From assembly GCF_001748245.1 (NCBI RefSeq), contig NZ_BDFO01000001.1, forward strand, positions 3,122,471 through 3,186,470: DNA of 64,000 nucleotides. Reading direction: 5' to 3'. Below are positions 1 through 9,637 of the stretch, in pieces (within the stretch, counting starts at the first letter, position 1; every line of letters begins with the position of its first letter). The position numbers were made by a program, and so were the translations under genes. The notes below the pieces were generated by a model. It saw only the letters and a list, made by a program, of their open reading frames with translations, made no database searches and was not told where the DNA came from. Origin of the DNA: Oligoflexus tunisiensis. GTDB taxonomy: Bacteria > Bdellovibrionota_B > Oligoflexia > Oligoflexales > Oligoflexaceae.

Positions 1-280
1 CCTGCTGGCCGCGGAGCCCGCACCCGATCTGGCGACGGTCTGCCAGCTCATTTTCCATCCCGGTCTTTCATCCAAGGAAACGGCCAATGACATTTCCGGT
101 CGTGGGGTGGGGATGGACGCGGTCAAAAGTTATCTCGAGGATCATGGGGCCCGGGTTCGTCTGGAACTCCGCGAACCGAATGCGAGGGGTTATGTTCCCT
201 TCGTCCTGGTGATCGACCTTCCTCCGCACCTCTTCCGAGCGCAGCTCGACAAAAACCAGCAGTATAGTCTCGCCGGCTAG
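1..280 (+). CDS. C-terminal end of a CheA-like histidine kinase (truncated by window edge)
   Basis: The frame is open from base 2 to a TAG at 278-280 (about 92 codons). The translation contains the G2-box motif SGRGVGMDAV of CheA-type HATPase domains, preceded by FHPGLSS, which corresponds to the IFxPGFST element of the CheA P4 domain. The protein ends shortly after a final beta strand (VPFVLVIDLPP) with no CheW-like P5 domain. The same ending is found in five other kinases of this window, so this is probably a further copy of that Hpt/HATPase family. The sensor and Hpt parts lie outside the window. The G2-box assignment is firm; the full architecture is inferred. Confidence 0.85.
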   Translation, partial: LLAAEPAPDLATVCQLIFHPGLSSKETANDISGRGVGMDAVKSYLEDHGARVRLELREPNARGYVPFVLVIDLPPHLFRAQLDKNQQYSLAG

Positions 281-432
281 GTGCCCTCCAACTCACAGGA
301 TTGTCCAGAATTCCAACGCCTTGTCTCGCCTCTCTTCAGGGGGAGGGCATTACGGTCCTGCGATCATTGGCAAAAAATTAGGAACGGGTCTTGCTGAGCG
401 GATTTTTAGAAACCACGAAGCCGAGGCCGAAC

Positions 433-1248
433 ATGATGAAACCGCATTTGATTCTCGCTCTCCTCGCGATGTTAAGCGCCTGTTCCGACTCCTACAAACC
501 CAGTTTTGAACGCAATCCCCCGCCGACAGAATCCACGTTACCAGCTGATTCGGAAGCGACCGACACATCGGAAACCGGATCCGACCCAGCCGATGCGTCT
601 GATGATTCCAACACGGCGACCGATACGAACCCGGTCACGCCAGAGCCCAAGCCAGACCCAACGCCGACTCCAGCGCCGCAATTTACTGTTGATCCTGAGA
701 CTCTCAGTTTCCCCGTTGTCTTTCATCTGGGTGGTTCCAACGTCTGGCAAAGCGAGGAAAAGCTCCGCCCGGTGATTGCCGAAGCGCAGCGCATTCTGCA
801 GCAGGCGAAAATTGAAATCCTGCCGACCTATACGACCGATATGAATCCTACGGAAAATATGGATGTGTTTTTCGTTCCGCAGATTCCCAATAACCCGGGA
901 GTCAATGGCATCAGCTATGGAGGCGGAGCGCCTTTGGAAATCTATGTGATCGATAACGTCGGTCTCAACAAGGTCGATGACCAGCGTCCCGCCGATGCCC
1001 CGGCTCCCCGTTATTTCAAGGGAGCCAAGCCTGGTGACAAGATTCCTGTCTCGGCCGATGAAGCGGAACAGGGACGGACCACAGCCCATGAAATCGGCCA
1101 TCAACTGGGTTTGCCGCATCGGCAGAACACGACCAACCTTCTGGCCAGTGGGACCACAGGCTGGACCTTGAACGCGGCTGAAATCGCCACCGTTCGCGCG
1201 ACAGCCTTGGATAAATTCAAGGCGAAGTTTGTGCAGACTTTGCCTTAA
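433..1248 (+). CDS. Secreted metzincin-type zinc metallopeptidase lipoprotein
   Basis: About 271 residues. The start is placed at ATG 433 (436 also possible) because GAGG lies 6 bases upstream and the protein then opens with a clean lipoprotein signal, ending in the lipobox LSAC. An in-frame ATG at 391 would add a non-signal extension. Residues 20-85 are a low-complexity Pro/Thr/Asp/Ser linker, typical of surface lipoproteins. The catalytic motif HEIGHQLGLPH (residues 219-229) matches the metzincin zinc site HExxHxxGxxH. It is followed by NLLASGTTGW and an AAEIATVRA stretch, which resembles the Met-turn and final helix of archaemetzincin/matrixin-like enzymes, but leucine replaces the Met-turn methionine. 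It probably digests extracellular protein; the substrate is unknown. A stem-loop follows the stop codon. Confidence 0.82.
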   Translation: MMKPHLILALLAMLSACSDSYKPSFERNPPPTESTLPADSEATDTSETGSDPADASDDSNTATDTNPVTPEPKPDPTPTPAPQFTVDPETLSFPVVFHLGGSNVWQSEEKLRPVIAEAQRILQQAKIEILPTYTTDMNPTENMDVFFVPQIPNNPGVNGISYGGGAPLEIYVIDNVGLNKVDDQRPADAPAPRYFKGAKPGDKIPVSADEAEQGRTTAHEIGHQLGLPHRQNTTNLLASGTTGWTLNAAEIATVRATALDKFKAKFVQTLP

Positions 1249-1256
1249 TACGCAGC

Positions 1257-1274
1257 GGGGACCCGCCGGTCCCC
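1257..1274 (+). terminator. Terminator-like hairpin after the metzincin gene
   Basis: GGGGACC (1257-1263) pairs perfectly with GGTCCCC (1268-1274) around the loop CGCC, beginning 8 bases after the stop codon. There is no U-tract, so termination is likely but not certain. Confidence 0.5.
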
Positions 1275-1605
1275 CGAATGCCACACGATCGCCCCCGATG
1301 AAATTGTTTGCAGCTTAAGATCTCAGGATGCCGTCAGCGTCTGTCATACGCGACGATTTCGTTGCGGCGCCCCGCGCGCGTCCTGCGACCAGGAAATCTC
1401 CACGTTGTCCGGCGGGAGACAGCACAACACGGCTGCAGCCGAGCAATGGGGAAAAATTTCTTATCGCCAGGTTTGTTTTTTTCCTGTATTAAATTTTTCA
1501 AGAAAGATAGTGAAAGATACAACTCATCCAACAGCTCGGGTGACCGGGGATTTTTTTTTCAAAAAATCCAGCGCCAGCTATTGTGGATGAAACGATGGGG
1601 GTCTC
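1275..1605. other. Intergenic leader of the cysteine peptidase gene
   Basis: No gene with a believable start and composition was seen here. From about 1470 the sequence is AT-rich. At 1548-1569 it holds a perfect 9-bp stem (GGATTTTTT / AAAAAATCC, loop TTTC), about 37 bases upstream of the next start codon. This could be a leader structure or a weak terminator for readthrough. No convincing promoter boxes were found. Confidence 0.45.
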
Positions 1606-2859
1606 ATGAATAAACGGATTTTGATGATTTGCGCTCAAGTGTCACTTCTAGGCGTGACGGCCTGCGGGATTCAGGGAGAAGGGAAGCAGGATGCTTCCCT
1701 GAAGACCTTGTCGATCGATCCCAGCCTCAAGGATAAGGTCGCATTAAAAGCCTGTATGGACCTTGCCACATGCAAACAGGATGAAGTCACATTCGTCCAT
1801 GCGCCGGACGGAAAAACCTTTGAGCGTGGCTATCGGGAGGATGGTTTCATCAGTTTCAAGGACAACAAGATTCTGTGGAACGGTCAGGACAAAGAGGTTG
1901 AGATCGGTAAATTCGCCAACAACGCGGTCACAGCCTTGTGCAGCCAGGAGTTTGAGGACGTTTGCGATCTGGAACTCTCCGTCAAACACCCGAATGATGC
2001 TTCCGAGAACCAGGAGCCCTTCTATTTTGTGACGTTCCGTTTGCGCCAGCCTGGTGAGATGATCCGCAGCGGGGCCGGAGACAGCTATCACAAAAGCCTT
2101 TTGAACTATGTGATCCAGTCGCCCAATCAGGAAAACGCCGGGACATGCAACCTGATGGCCGCCACGGGAGCCCTGGAAATTCTCCTGAACCAGTGGAAGG
2201 ACGCCGAGGGGAAGACGGTGGACACCTCCAACGACGGCGCTTCGGACCTTTCGGAACCCTATACGATCAATACGGCGATCGGTTATGGTTATGGAGACAC
2301 ACTCGCTCCGATCATGGCCTTCAACCATAACGGCAATGGAGCCGTTCTGAGCAAGGACTTTCCCTTTGTGAATAGCTATGATGGCTACGATGCCCAGATC
2401 AACTGGAATCGACCCACTCCGGATGTCTACAGGGTTGCCGTTCCCACCATCAAAGGGACCTCGTTTTTTGGTGGAACCACGCTGAACGACAATACCAAGT
2501 GGGCCGTCACCGTCATGGACGAGGCCCAGGTTGAAACGGTGAAGAGCGAATTGCGGAAAAATCGCCCCGTTCTGGTCACCTACAATCATAGCGACTTCTG
2601 GCATGTGGTCGTCGTGGTCGGTTATGATGATGAGCTTTCAGAAAACTGCCAAATGGTTCGCAGCTACTACAACAAGGCCAAAGCTCTGTACGGTGCGAAA
2701 GTCAAGGCTGCTGTGGATCGCGACGGTGGCTGCCGCGAAAAGGGAGTGTTCTACGTAAGAGATTCCCTGGGGCCCGGGGCTCGTTCGCCTAAATACAGCG
2801 TGCGGTCCTACGATTGGCTCAAGTATCTCGGCAACCATATTATTTCTGTGCATCAGTAA
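1606..2859 (+). CDS. Papain-like (C1/C39-type) cysteine peptidase lipoprotein
   Basis: 417 residues. Residues 1-20 form a lipoprotein signal with lipobox VTAC (Cys20). Three elements fit a papain-fold catalytic site. Gln175 and Cys181 in QENAGTC have the Q-x5-C spacing of the papain oxyanion Gln and nucleophile. His333 lies in FWHVVVVVGYDD, the usual His-plus-strand motif. Asp386 in VRDSLGPG sits at the position of the third catalytic residue. The N-terminal 150 residues carry Cys pairs (C50/C56 and C112/C120) and match no family I recognise. It is likely exported and anchored facing the periplasm or the outside. No inhibitor or partner gene is adjacent. The peptidase fold is well supported; substrate and exact family are not known. 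Confidence 0.78.
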   Translation: MNKRILMICAQVSLLGVTACGIQGEGKQDASLKTLSIDPSLKDKVALKACMDLATCKQDEVTFVHAPDGKTFERGYREDGFISFKDNKILWNGQDKEVEIGKFANNAVTALCSQEFEDVCDLELSVKHPNDASENQEPFYFVTFRLRQPGEMIRSGAGDSYHKSLLNYVIQSPNQENAGTCNLMAATGALEILLNQWKDAEGKTVDTSNDGASDLSEPYTINTAIGYGYGDTLAPIMAFNHNGNGAVLSKDFPFVNSYDGYDAQINWNRPTPDVYRVAVPTIKGTSFFGGTTLNDNTKWAVTVMDEAQVETVKSELRKNRPVLVTYNHSDFWHVVVVVGYDDELSENCQMVRSYYNKAKALYGAKVKAAVDRDGGCREKGVFYVRDSLGPGARSPKYSVRSYDWLKYLGNHIISVHQ

Positions 2860-2865
2860 GCGCCG

Positions 2866-2888
2866 GGACCGACCCTGGTCGGTCCTTT
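2866..2888 (+). terminator. Intrinsic terminator after the cysteine peptidase gene
   Basis: GGACCGACC (2866-2874) and GGTCGGTCC (2877-2885) form a perfect 9-bp inverted repeat followed by TTT. It starts 7 bases after the stop and lies between convergent genes, so it may act in both directions. Confidence 0.65.
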
Positions 2889-2905
2889 CCTACAGCCTGC
2901 CTGCC

Positions 2906-4522
2906 TCACCCCCGCCCGGTATGGACACACACAGCCTTCAGCAATCCGGCCACATTAATGGGTTTGGTGATGTGATCACTGCAGCCGATGGAAATGGCCC
3001 GTTCCCTCTCCTCAACCATGGCGGCCGCTGACAGGGCCACGATCGGCTTTTGATAGCCGTGGCGGCGTAACTCGGCGGTGGCCCGGAAACCATCCTTAAC
3101 GGGCATCTGAAGGTCCATGAGCACGATATCGTAATCCTGCACGAGGGCCTTTTCGACCCCGATCTGTCCATTTTCGGCAAGATCAACCTTGGCACCGTTA
3201 CGGAAAAGGATCTGACTGATCAGATGCTGATTGTCCGGCACATCCTCGACGACCAGCACACTCACGCCCTGTAAAAGTCTGGCATTGAAGCTGGAAGAAT
3301 CGCCTGCCGCTTTTGGAAGGTCCACCGTATCCAGAAAGGAACCTTCGGGTAGCTTCGCCTCAATCGTGATGACAAAGGTGGAGCCGACACCCAGCGCACT
3401 CTCCTGGAGATAAAGGCTGCCACCGAGAGTCGTGGCCAGGCGTCGGGAAAGGACGAGGCCCAGGCCTGTGCCGCCGTACTTTCGCGTCGTGGACGCATCG
3501 GCCTGCATGAAGGGTTGGAAGAGCTGCGACTGCTGTTCCTCTGGAATTCCACGCCCGCTGTCCTTGACTGTGAACTGCAGCTTTAGATGACCGCTGTCAC
3601 TGTCCACAACCGTCATCACGTGAATTTCCACCAGACCCCTTTGCGTGAATTTGATGGCATTGCCGATAATATTCAGCAGGATTTGTTTGAGACGCGTGGG
3701 ATCGGTAACCAGAGTGCGCGGAACATTGGGGCTGACCAGAAGGTTGACCTCAATGCCCTTGTCAAAGGCCTGTTGCTTCATGGGACGCATGACATCAGTC
3801 AGGAGATCCGGGAGTGACGTGCGAACGCTTTCCAAAACCAGCCGCCCAGCCTCGACCTTGGAAAGATCCAAAATATCGTCGATGATCTGGAGGAGCAATT
3901 TTCCATTGCGTTGAATCGCATCGACAAATTCCTCCCGATCCTCATCGGTCGTACAAGGGTCCAGCAAAAGATCGCCGAAGCCCATAATGGAATTCAAAGG
4001 CGTTCGAATTTCGTGGCTCATATTCGCCAGAAAATAACTTTTCGCCCGGTTTGCCGCTTCAGCATCGTCCGACTTCTTCTTGTATTTTTCGAGGAGGTCC
4101 CGCATTTCATACTGCCGCATCCTGGTTTTTAAAGCACCGCGAACGACGCTCAGGAGCGTGATCAGCCGGACGGGTCGATCGAGAAGGGTCACGTTACGAA
4201 GTTCGTCAATCGCCCTGATGATTTCATAGCTGGCCTCCGTCATCTCACCTTCACGGGTCAACACGATAATCGGGATATCCGACCACTGGGGCTGAAGGGA
4301 GAGTCTCTGTTTAAGCGGCTGCAAACCGAAGGGAAAAATCATCTCCTCGGCGATCAGGAGCGCGCCGGCGCCCTTTTTGATTTCCGTTTCGAGTTCCTCG
4401 ATGGAGGCGCAGACCTTGCCCAGCAGATTCGCTTCGTTGAGCACCCGCAGCGTTATCGTCGCATCCGCGTCGGAAGCAGCCAGTATCACGACCCTTAAAT
4501 CGTTCGTCGTTTCATGATTCAC
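2906..4522 (-). CDS. Cytoplasmic hybrid histidine kinase (pseudo-receiver, HisKA, HATPase, REC)
   Basis: 538 residues with a GTG start; AAAGGA lies 8 bases upstream. No signal or membrane segment is present. Residues 1-140 look like a receiver fold, but the phosphoacceptor strand reads LLIAEE instead of ending in Asp, so it is probably a pseudo-receiver. A coiled coil leads to the H-box SHEIRTPLN (His170), N-box [10 protein letters not shown]1 DSGRGI, G2 GGTGLGL, and a C-terminal receiver (about 420-535) with Asp470 in VLMDLQMP and Lys520 in ITKP. It can therefore autophosphorylate and pass phosphate internally. It overlaps the upstream KaiC-like gene by 11 bases, implying co-translation and a joint pathway, as known for KaiC-like proteins paired with histidine kinases. 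Confidence 0.9.
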   Translation of the reverse strand: MNHETTNDLRVVILAASDADATITLRVLNEANLLGKVCASIEELETEIKKGAGALLIAEEMIFPFGLQPLKQRLSLQPQWSDIPIIVLTREGEMTEASYEIIRAIDELRNVTLLDRPVRLITLLSVVRGALKTRMRQYEMRDLLEKYKKKSDDAEAANRAKSYFLANMSHEIRTPLNSIMGFGDLLLDPCTTDEDREEFVDAIQRNGKLLLQIIDDILDLSKVEAGRLVLESVRTSLPDLLTDVMRPMKQQAFDKGIEVNLLVSPNVPRTLVTDPTRLKQILLNIIGNAIKFTQRGLVEIHVMTVVDSDSGHLKLQFTVKDSGRGIPEEQQSQLFQPFMQADASTTRKYGGTGLGLVLSRRLATTLGGSLYLQESALGVGSTFVITIEAKLPEGSFLDTVDLPKAAGDSSSFNARLLQGVSVLVVEDVPDNQHLISQILFRNGAKVDLAENGQIGVEKALVQDYDIVLMDLQMPVKDGFRATAELRRHGYQKPIVALSAAAMVEERERAISIGCSDHITKPINVAGLLKAVCVHTGRG

Positions 4523-6032
4523 GGCCGTTATCCTTTTCCCCTCCCAATATCTGCGGTACGCCGGCTAGGATTCCATGGAAGTTTTCGAGAGGGAGACCCA
4601 CCACGAGCCCGTTGGCCGTTAGTTTATATTCCCGAATCGCAGTTTCATGTCCGCCGCTTCGTCGTTTGACCACCGAAATGGCTTTTTTTACACTGCCAAA
4701 GGCTTCGAAATAACGAAGCATGATCACCGTGTCGGCCAGATAACTCACATCAAAAGGAGCCTGCATGGCTGACCCGATCATGCCATGCTGGGCGACGATC
4801 ATAATGGTGACAACACCCTTCTGGTTGAGGTAAGTCAGGAGTTCGTGCAGCTGGATGACAAGAAATTTTTCCTCGGGCATGGCATTCAGGTAGCCGTTGA
4901 GGCTGTCGATCACCACCGTGCGGGCGCCGTCCTTCTCCACAGACTCGCGGACGTAATGAACGAATTCACCGGGCGAGAGTTCCGCGGGATCAATTTGCCT
5001 TAGTTTGATGTGACCGCTCACCAGGTATTCGGGGAAGCGCGAGCCCGTCGCCTCGGCCCGTTCCAGGAGTGTGTGAATATTTTCATCAAAGGCGAAGAAG
5101 GCGACCTGTTCGCCGCGCTGGGCCGCGTTGGTAGCATGTTGCGTCGCGAGTGCGGACTTGCCTGAACCGGCCGGGCCGATGACCAGTGTGCTGGTTCCCG
5201 CTGTCAAGCCACCTCCCAACAGCTGATCCAGTTCATGAATGCCTGTTGACGCGAGAGACCGCGCGTAAGATTGTCGGGCCGCCTGGTTCCCGTGTTCGGC
5301 CGCCACGAGGCGTGGGAAGACGGCCAGCCCGCCTTTTTCAATCGTGAAATCATGAAAACCGCCGCGAAATTTAACACCGCGGAGTTTGATCACACGCAGC
5401 CGACGCCTTTCTGCGCCGTACAGAGGGGAAAGCTGTTCGAGCATGACAACGCCATGCGCCAGGCTTTGCAGCTGAAGATCACCATCCGACGACGTGCGAT
5501 CTTCGAGCAGAAGGACCGTACAATTTCGGCCGATAAAGAATTGCTTGAGGCCCAGGATTTGCCGGCGATACTTCAGGGGATCTCGCGCGAGAAGGCGCAT
5601 TTCAGACAGCGAGTCGAAAACAACCCGCGCGGGATTGACCCTTTCGACTTCAGCCAGGATCGATTTGGTCGTACCTCCGAGTTCAACTTCGGAGGGATGA
5701 AAAAACGTGTAATGACCGCCCGGCGTCAGCTTTTCTTCCGGGAGCGCCAGCTCGTGAATGGTGATGTTATCCAGGGACCAGCCATGGGACGCCGCAACAG
5801 CCGTCAGCTCATCCTTGGTTTCTGATAGCGTGACGTAAAGGCCGGACTCACCCAGGCGAATGCCCTCCAGGAGAAACTGGAGAGCCAGAGTTGTCTTGCC
5901 GGAACCCGGATCCCCTTCAATCAGATAAACGCGTTTCCTGGGAAAGCCGCCACAAAGGATATCGTCCAGACCAGAGATTCCCGTCGCCGCGCGTGTGTCG
6001 TCCTGTGTCTTGTGATGGCTCTCGTCGTTCAT
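4512..6032 (-). CDS. KaiC-like double RecA-domain ATPase
   Basis: 506 residues. The start is placed at ATG 6032 because AAGGA lies 9 bases before it; a longer frame to 6110 lacks such a site. There are two KaiC domains. The first has Walker [10 protein letters not shown] (about 40-48) and Walker B VVFDSLSE. The second has GPAGSGKSA (about 286-294) and VVIDSLNGY. In KaiC, residues near the end of domain 2 are autophosphorylated (Ser431/Thr432 in Synechococcus, from general knowledge). Here the matching segment reads DVSYLADT, so Ser is kept (about residue 430) and Thr is replaced by Tyr. The catalytic Glu pair of domain 1 is reduced to SE. No KaiA or KaiB gene is nearby. A role as a signalling or stress switch together with the overlapping kinase is more likely than a full clock. 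Confidence 0.88.
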   Translation of the reverse strand: MNDESHHKTQDDTRAATGISGLDDILCGGFPRKRVYLIEGDPGSGKTTLALQFLLEGIRLGESGLYVTLSETKDELTAVAASHGWSLDNITIHELALPEEKLTPGGHYTFFHPSEVELGGTTKSILAEVERVNPARVVFDSLSEMRLLARDPLKYRRQILGLKQFFIGRNCTVLLLEDRTSSDGDLQLQSLAHGVVMLEQLSPLYGAERRRLRVIKLRGVKFRGGFHDFTIEKGGLAVFPRLVAAEHGNQAARQSYARSLASTGIHELDQLLGGGLTAGTSTLVIGPAGSGKSALATQHATNAAQRGEQVAFFAFDENIHTLLERAEATGSRFPEYLVSGHIKLRQIDPAELSPGEFVHYVRESVEKDGARTVVIDSLNGYLNAMPEEKFLVIQLHELLTYLNQKGVVTIMIVAQHGMIGSAMQAPFDVSYLADTVIMLRYFEAFGSVKKAISVVKRRSGGHETAIREYKLTANGLVVGLPLENFHGILAGVPQILGGEKDNGRES

Positions 6033-6352
6033 AATTTGAAGTCCTTGCGTCATATACGATCGATAGACCGCGCAGATCCGACCCACAGATGGGAGCTCGC
6101 TGCCTATCACAAGTGCTGTTTATTTGAGTTATAATCGTGTTTGGTGACGTTGTGCGTGAAGGCGCCTGCCCCACAAGTTTTAACGTCTTCAGTCAAAAAA
6201 AGCATGCAAAGATTGGGCTAGCCAGCTGTCCTTTCCCGACGCAGCAGTCCTTCCCATGGCTGTAAGTCATAAACTCCTTGGCATAAGTGCAAAACTATCC
6301 TAATCGTTGCTAAAGAGAATTTGATGAGACTCAATGAAAGGATAAGACAGAC
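6033..6352. other. Divergent intergenic region between KaiC-like operon and dCache kinase
   Basis: A 320-base stretch that must hold promoters for both directions. It is AT-rich between about 6120 and 6350. AAAGGA lies 10 bases before the ATG at 6353. I see no convincing -35/-10 pair, operator dyad or small gene. Confidence 0.4.
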
Positions 6353-8608
6353 ATGGCTCTGTTGAAAAAACCATATTCACTGAGTTGGCATCTTGTCATT
6401 CTCGTGCTCTCCGCCCTTGTCCCGGCCTTTCTGTTTTCCTCCATCATGGTGAACTGGCTCGGCAGACTGGAACGTCAGGCCAGTGAGCGAACCCTGCTTC
6501 AGTCCGCTCAGGGTTTGGGCTCCTCGGTGGATCAGGAAATTGAGGCGACGATTCGCACACTGCAATCGCTTGCTGTCTCTGTGCATCTTGAACAGGGGAA
6601 CCTCGAAGCTTTTCATGCCGAAGTTGTCCGGATCCTTCAGTCCCAGCCCTCATGGCTCACGGTTCTGGTTCATGATACCGAAGGACACATTCTGATCAAT
6701 GCCGCCCGTCGCTATGGCGAAAAACTTACGGGACCGGCCGACGCCGCAAGTTTCAAACAGGTGGTCGACACGAAAAAACCCACTGTAGGACATATCGCGC
6801 GCGGACCACGGGGTCGCCATGCTTTTCCGATACGCATTCCCGTCTATGTCGGTGATTCGCTGGTCTATATCCTGTCCGCTGTTATCGCGACGGACTCCTT
6901 GCAGAACATCATCGAGCAAAAATCAGATACCACAGGGGAGGAATGGACCCGGACCATCGTGGATACTCAGGGCACGGTAGCCGCTCGATCGAAGAATCCC
7001 GATGAATTTATTGGCCAGCCCGCGCGGACCTCTTTCTTGAATGCCATAGCGGGCGAAGATGAGGGTTTGGTGCGGGACCGCGCGTTTGAAGGGAAAAAAG
7101 TCTATATTGCCTATTATCGAACGCCGATTGCCGGCTGGACAGCGTCCATCGCTGTGCCGGTCGAAGTTCTGGAAGGCATGGGTCTGCGTTCCATGAACCT
7201 GACGATGACGGCCGGAATTTTTTTGCTGATCGTCTTTGGTGGAATTGCTCTCCTTTATTCCCGCCGCCTGGCGAAGAATATCCGATCCGCAGCGGACGGC
7301 GCCAAAGTCCTGGCGAAAGGAGAGGTTCCCGTTGTGAAGTCATCTCTCGTGGGTGAAGTGGAACAGCTGCGGGACTCACTGCTTTGTGCCGCTCAGCTTT
7401 TGCAGCAGAGGGAAAAAGACCTGAAGGAGCACCTCACGCAGGCGCAGACGGCCCGGGCGGAAGCGGAAAATGCCAACCAGGCCAAGAGTGAGTTTCTCGC
7501 CAACATGAGCCACGAGCTGCGGACACCGCTCGGTGTGGTGCTGGGTTTTGCCGAATTGCTCGCCATTCAGGAGAATACTCCCGCCGAGCGCGAACACTGT
7601 CTGGAGATCCTGCAACGTAATGGTCAGCATCTCCTGCGACTCATCAATGACATTCTGGATCTTTCCAAGGTTGAAGCGAGCAAGCTCACCGTGGAAAACG
7701 TTGATTTCTCGCTGCCGGATTTGATTTCCGAGGTGATTGCCGAGTTCAAGCCCCAGGCCATGGAAAAAGGCATTGATTTAACCGTGACGTCAGACGGTCC
7801 CATTCCGGAGGTTGTGAATTCCGATCCTTTGCGCTTGCGGCAAATCATTTACAACATCCTCGGCAATGCGATTAAATTCACGGAAAAAGGCCAGGTGCGT
7901 CTGCATATGATAGCGAATGGTCGCGATTTCAAGCTGGTGATTCAGGACAGCGGCATCGGCCTCAGCGCCGAACAGCAACAGCGCCTCTTTTCGCCCTTTA
8001 CCCAGGCCGATGGCAGTCACACGCGGAAATACGGTGGAACGGGCCTGGGTCTGGCCCTTTCCAAAAAAATTGCGCAGCTTCTGGGAGGGGATGTGCAGCT
8101 GCTGCAAAGCAGTCCCGGTCTCGGCTCAACATTTCAGATTCAGATCAAGGTGGAAACGTCGGATCGAACGAAACTCACCTCGCGTTTTGTGGAACCGAAA
8201 CCCCAGGCCGTCCAAAGCATTGCGGGGGTGAAGGCCCTGCTGGCCGAGGATTCCCCAGACAACGTGACCCTGATCGTCGCCCATCTGAAACGGGCCGGTG
8301 TTCAGGTCGATGTGGTCGAAAACGGTTTGGAGGCGGTGGAAAGGTTAAAGGACGGGATTTATGACATCGTGTTGATGGATATTCAAATGCCGCTGATGGA
8401 TGGCTATCAGGCCGTCACCAGGCTGCGGACAGCGGGCTGCACACTTCCTATCGTGGCTCTTACGGCTCATGCCCTCACCGAGCATAAGGATAAAGCCTTG
8501 GCGGCCGGCTTTTCTGATTATATAACGAAGCCGGTGCAGCCTGATCGGCTCATTTCCCTCATGGCAGGAAAACTCAAGCCCATTCCAAGTAAGGTGTCTG
8601 TACGATGA
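6353..8608 (+). CDS. Membrane hybrid histidine kinase with dCache sensor domain
   Basis: 751 residues. A first membrane helix (about 13-35) and a second (about 283-303) bracket a roughly 245-residue extracytoplasmic domain with the double-PAS layout of dCache sensors. It is followed by a HAMP-like linker, coiled coil, H-box SHELRTPLG (His387), N-box NILGNAIKF, G1 DSGIGL, G2 GGTGLGL, and a C-terminal receiver (about 625-740) with Asp676 in VLMDIQMP and Lys726 in ITKP. It should sense a small periplasmic ligand or stress and pass phosphate to its own receiver, then perhaps to an Hpt protein. Its stop overlaps the start of the exported isoaspartyl peptidase (ATGA), so amino-acid or peptide sensing is possible but unproven. 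Confidence 0.92.
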   Translation: MALLKKPYSLSWHLVILVLSALVPAFLFSSIMVNWLGRLERQASERTLLQSAQGLGSSVDQEIEATIRTLQSLAVSVHLEQGNLEAFHAEVVRILQSQPSWLTVLVHDTEGHILINAARRYGEKLTGPADAASFKQVVDTKKPTVGHIARGPRGRHAFPIRIPVYVGDSLVYILSAVIATDSLQNIIEQKSDTTGEEWTRTIVDTQGTVAARSKNPDEFIGQPARTSFLNAIAGEDEGLVRDRAFEGKKVYIAYYRTPIAGWTASIAVPVEVLEGMGLRSMNLTMTAGIFLLIVFGGIALLYSRRLAKNIRSAADGAKVLAKGEVPVVKSSLVGEVEQLRDSLLCAAQLLQQREKDLKEHLTQAQTARAEAENANQAKSEFLANMSHELRTPLGVVLGFAELLAIQENTPAEREHCLEILQRNGQHLLRLINDILDLSKVEASKLTVENVDFSLPDLISEVIAEFKPQAMEKGIDLTVTSDGPIPEVVNSDPLRLRQIIYNILGNAIKFTEKGQVRLHMIANGRDFKLVIQDSGIGLSAEQQQRLFSPFTQADGSHTRKYGGTGLGLALSKKIAQLLGGDVQLLQSSPGLGSTFQIQIKVETSDRTKLTSRFVEPKPQAVQSIAGVKALLAEDSPDNVTLIVAHLKRAGVQVDVVENGLEAVERLKDGIYDIVLMDIQMPLMDGYQAVTRLRTAGCTLPIVALTAHALTEHKDKALAAGFSDYITKPVQPDRLISLMAGKLKPIPSKVSVR

Positions 8609-9591
8609 AGAAAGCACGCATTGGATTTCCGCTTCTTTCGTTCCTGATTTCCCCCTATCTTATGGCCGCTGATGCCGCGCCGGCAGGAAAAGCGGTTCCC
8701 TGTCAAAAGCAGTCAGGATTTGCCGCGATTGTCCACGGGGGTGCCGGCGACTGGGATTTCAAAAAGAAAAATGAAGCCGCCTATCGCGCGGCCATGGAGG
8801 ATGTGATGCGCCGCCTGCATAAAAAACTGCAGGCAGGTGGCACGGCACTGGATGCCGTGACCGAAGCCATCGTCATACTCGAAGATGATCCCCTGTTCAA
8901 TGCCGGGCGCGGGTCCATCGCCAACAGCGTGGGCAAGCACGAACTGGATGCTTCGATTATGGATGGCACCAATCTTAAAGCGGGCGCTGTGGCCGCGGTG
9001 ACCCGGATTAAAAATCCGATCCTGGCCGCCCGCTCGGTCATGGAGCAGTCGGAACATGTGCTGCTCGTGGCTGGTGGGGCGGAGGACTTTGCCGCGAAGC
9101 ATGAGATTCGTATGGTGAAGCCCGAATACTTCGATGTGAAGGAAAAGAAGGCTTTTGTGAAGCCCCCGAAGAATGAAGAAAAATTTGGAACGGTGGGGGC
9201 CGCGGTTCTGGATCGCTGTGGAAACCTGGCCGCTGGAACGTCAACCGGAGGCTATGATGGCAAGCTCCCTGGCCGTGTCGGGGATTCGCCGATCATCGGC
9301 GCCGGAACCTACGCGGATAATCGCAGCGCAGCGATTTCGGCGACCGGTCATGGCGAGTATTTTATCCGCTATGCTGTGGCCCATGATATCACCGCGCGCA
9401 TGCGTTATCAGGGTCAGACCCTGGCGCAGGCGGCGGATGCCTTGATCAAGGATGAACTGGTGAAAGCCGGTGGCTCAGGTGGAATTATTGCTGTGGATAA
9501 GGACGGCCGGACTCATGCGGCCTACAATTCCAAAGCGATGCTGCATGCAACCGTTCATGCGGATGGAAAGATTACGGTCAAGTTTCAGTAA
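8605..9591 (+). CDS. Exported isoaspartyl peptidase / plant-type L-asparaginase (Ntn hydrolase)
   Basis: 328 residues. A signal peptide covers about residues 1-22 (hydrophobic core, then MAADA). The mature protein matches the type 2 asparaginase family: VHGGAG near 43-48, NAGRGS near 99-104, and GTVGAAVLD, where Thr196 is the autocleavage site and N-terminal nucleophile of the beta subunit. GTSTGG and GRVGDSPIIGAGTYADN supply the substrate-binding loops. These enzymes remove isoaspartyl residues from dipeptides and hydrolyse asparagine. Export suggests a nutritional role on extracellular peptides. The gene overlaps the preceding kinase gene by 4 bases and is followed by a strong hairpin, so the two form an operon. 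Confidence 0.92.
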   Translation: MKKARIGFPLLSFLISPYLMAADAAPAGKAVPCQKQSGFAAIVHGGAGDWDFKKKNEAAYRAAMEDVMRRLHKKLQAGGTALDAVTEAIVILEDDPLFNAGRGSIANSVGKHELDASIMDGTNLKAGAVAAVTRIKNPILAARSVMEQSEHVLLVAGGAEDFAAKHEIRMVKPEYFDVKEKKAFVKPPKNEEKFGTVGAAVLDRCGNLAAGTSTGGYDGKLPGRVGDSPIIGAGTYADNRSAAISATGHGEYFIRYAVAHDITARMRYQGQTLAQAADALIKDELVKAGGSGGIIAVDKDGRTHAAYNSKAMLHATVHADGKITVKFQ

Positions 9592-9596
9592 GCGCT

Positions 9597-9631
9597 GGCT
9601 GCGAGGCCCCAGGCACGTGAGCCTCGCAGCC
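9597..9631. terminator. Bidirectional-type hairpin between convergent genes
   Basis: GGCTGCGAGGC (9597-9607) pairs perfectly over 11 bp with GCCTCGCAGCC (9621-9631). It begins 6 bases after the isoaspartyl peptidase stop and ends 7 bases before the stop of the opposing gene. There is no clear U-tract on either strand. Confidence 0.55.
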
Positions 9632-9637
9632 TGACGA

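Noticed and set aside
391..432. Longer N-terminus for the first metzincin gene
   Set aside because: It would bury the lipoprotein signal; the ribosome site points to 433.
4512..6032. A circadian kai cluster
   Set aside because: Only a KaiC-like gene is present; kaiA and kaiB are absent and the phosphosite is altered.
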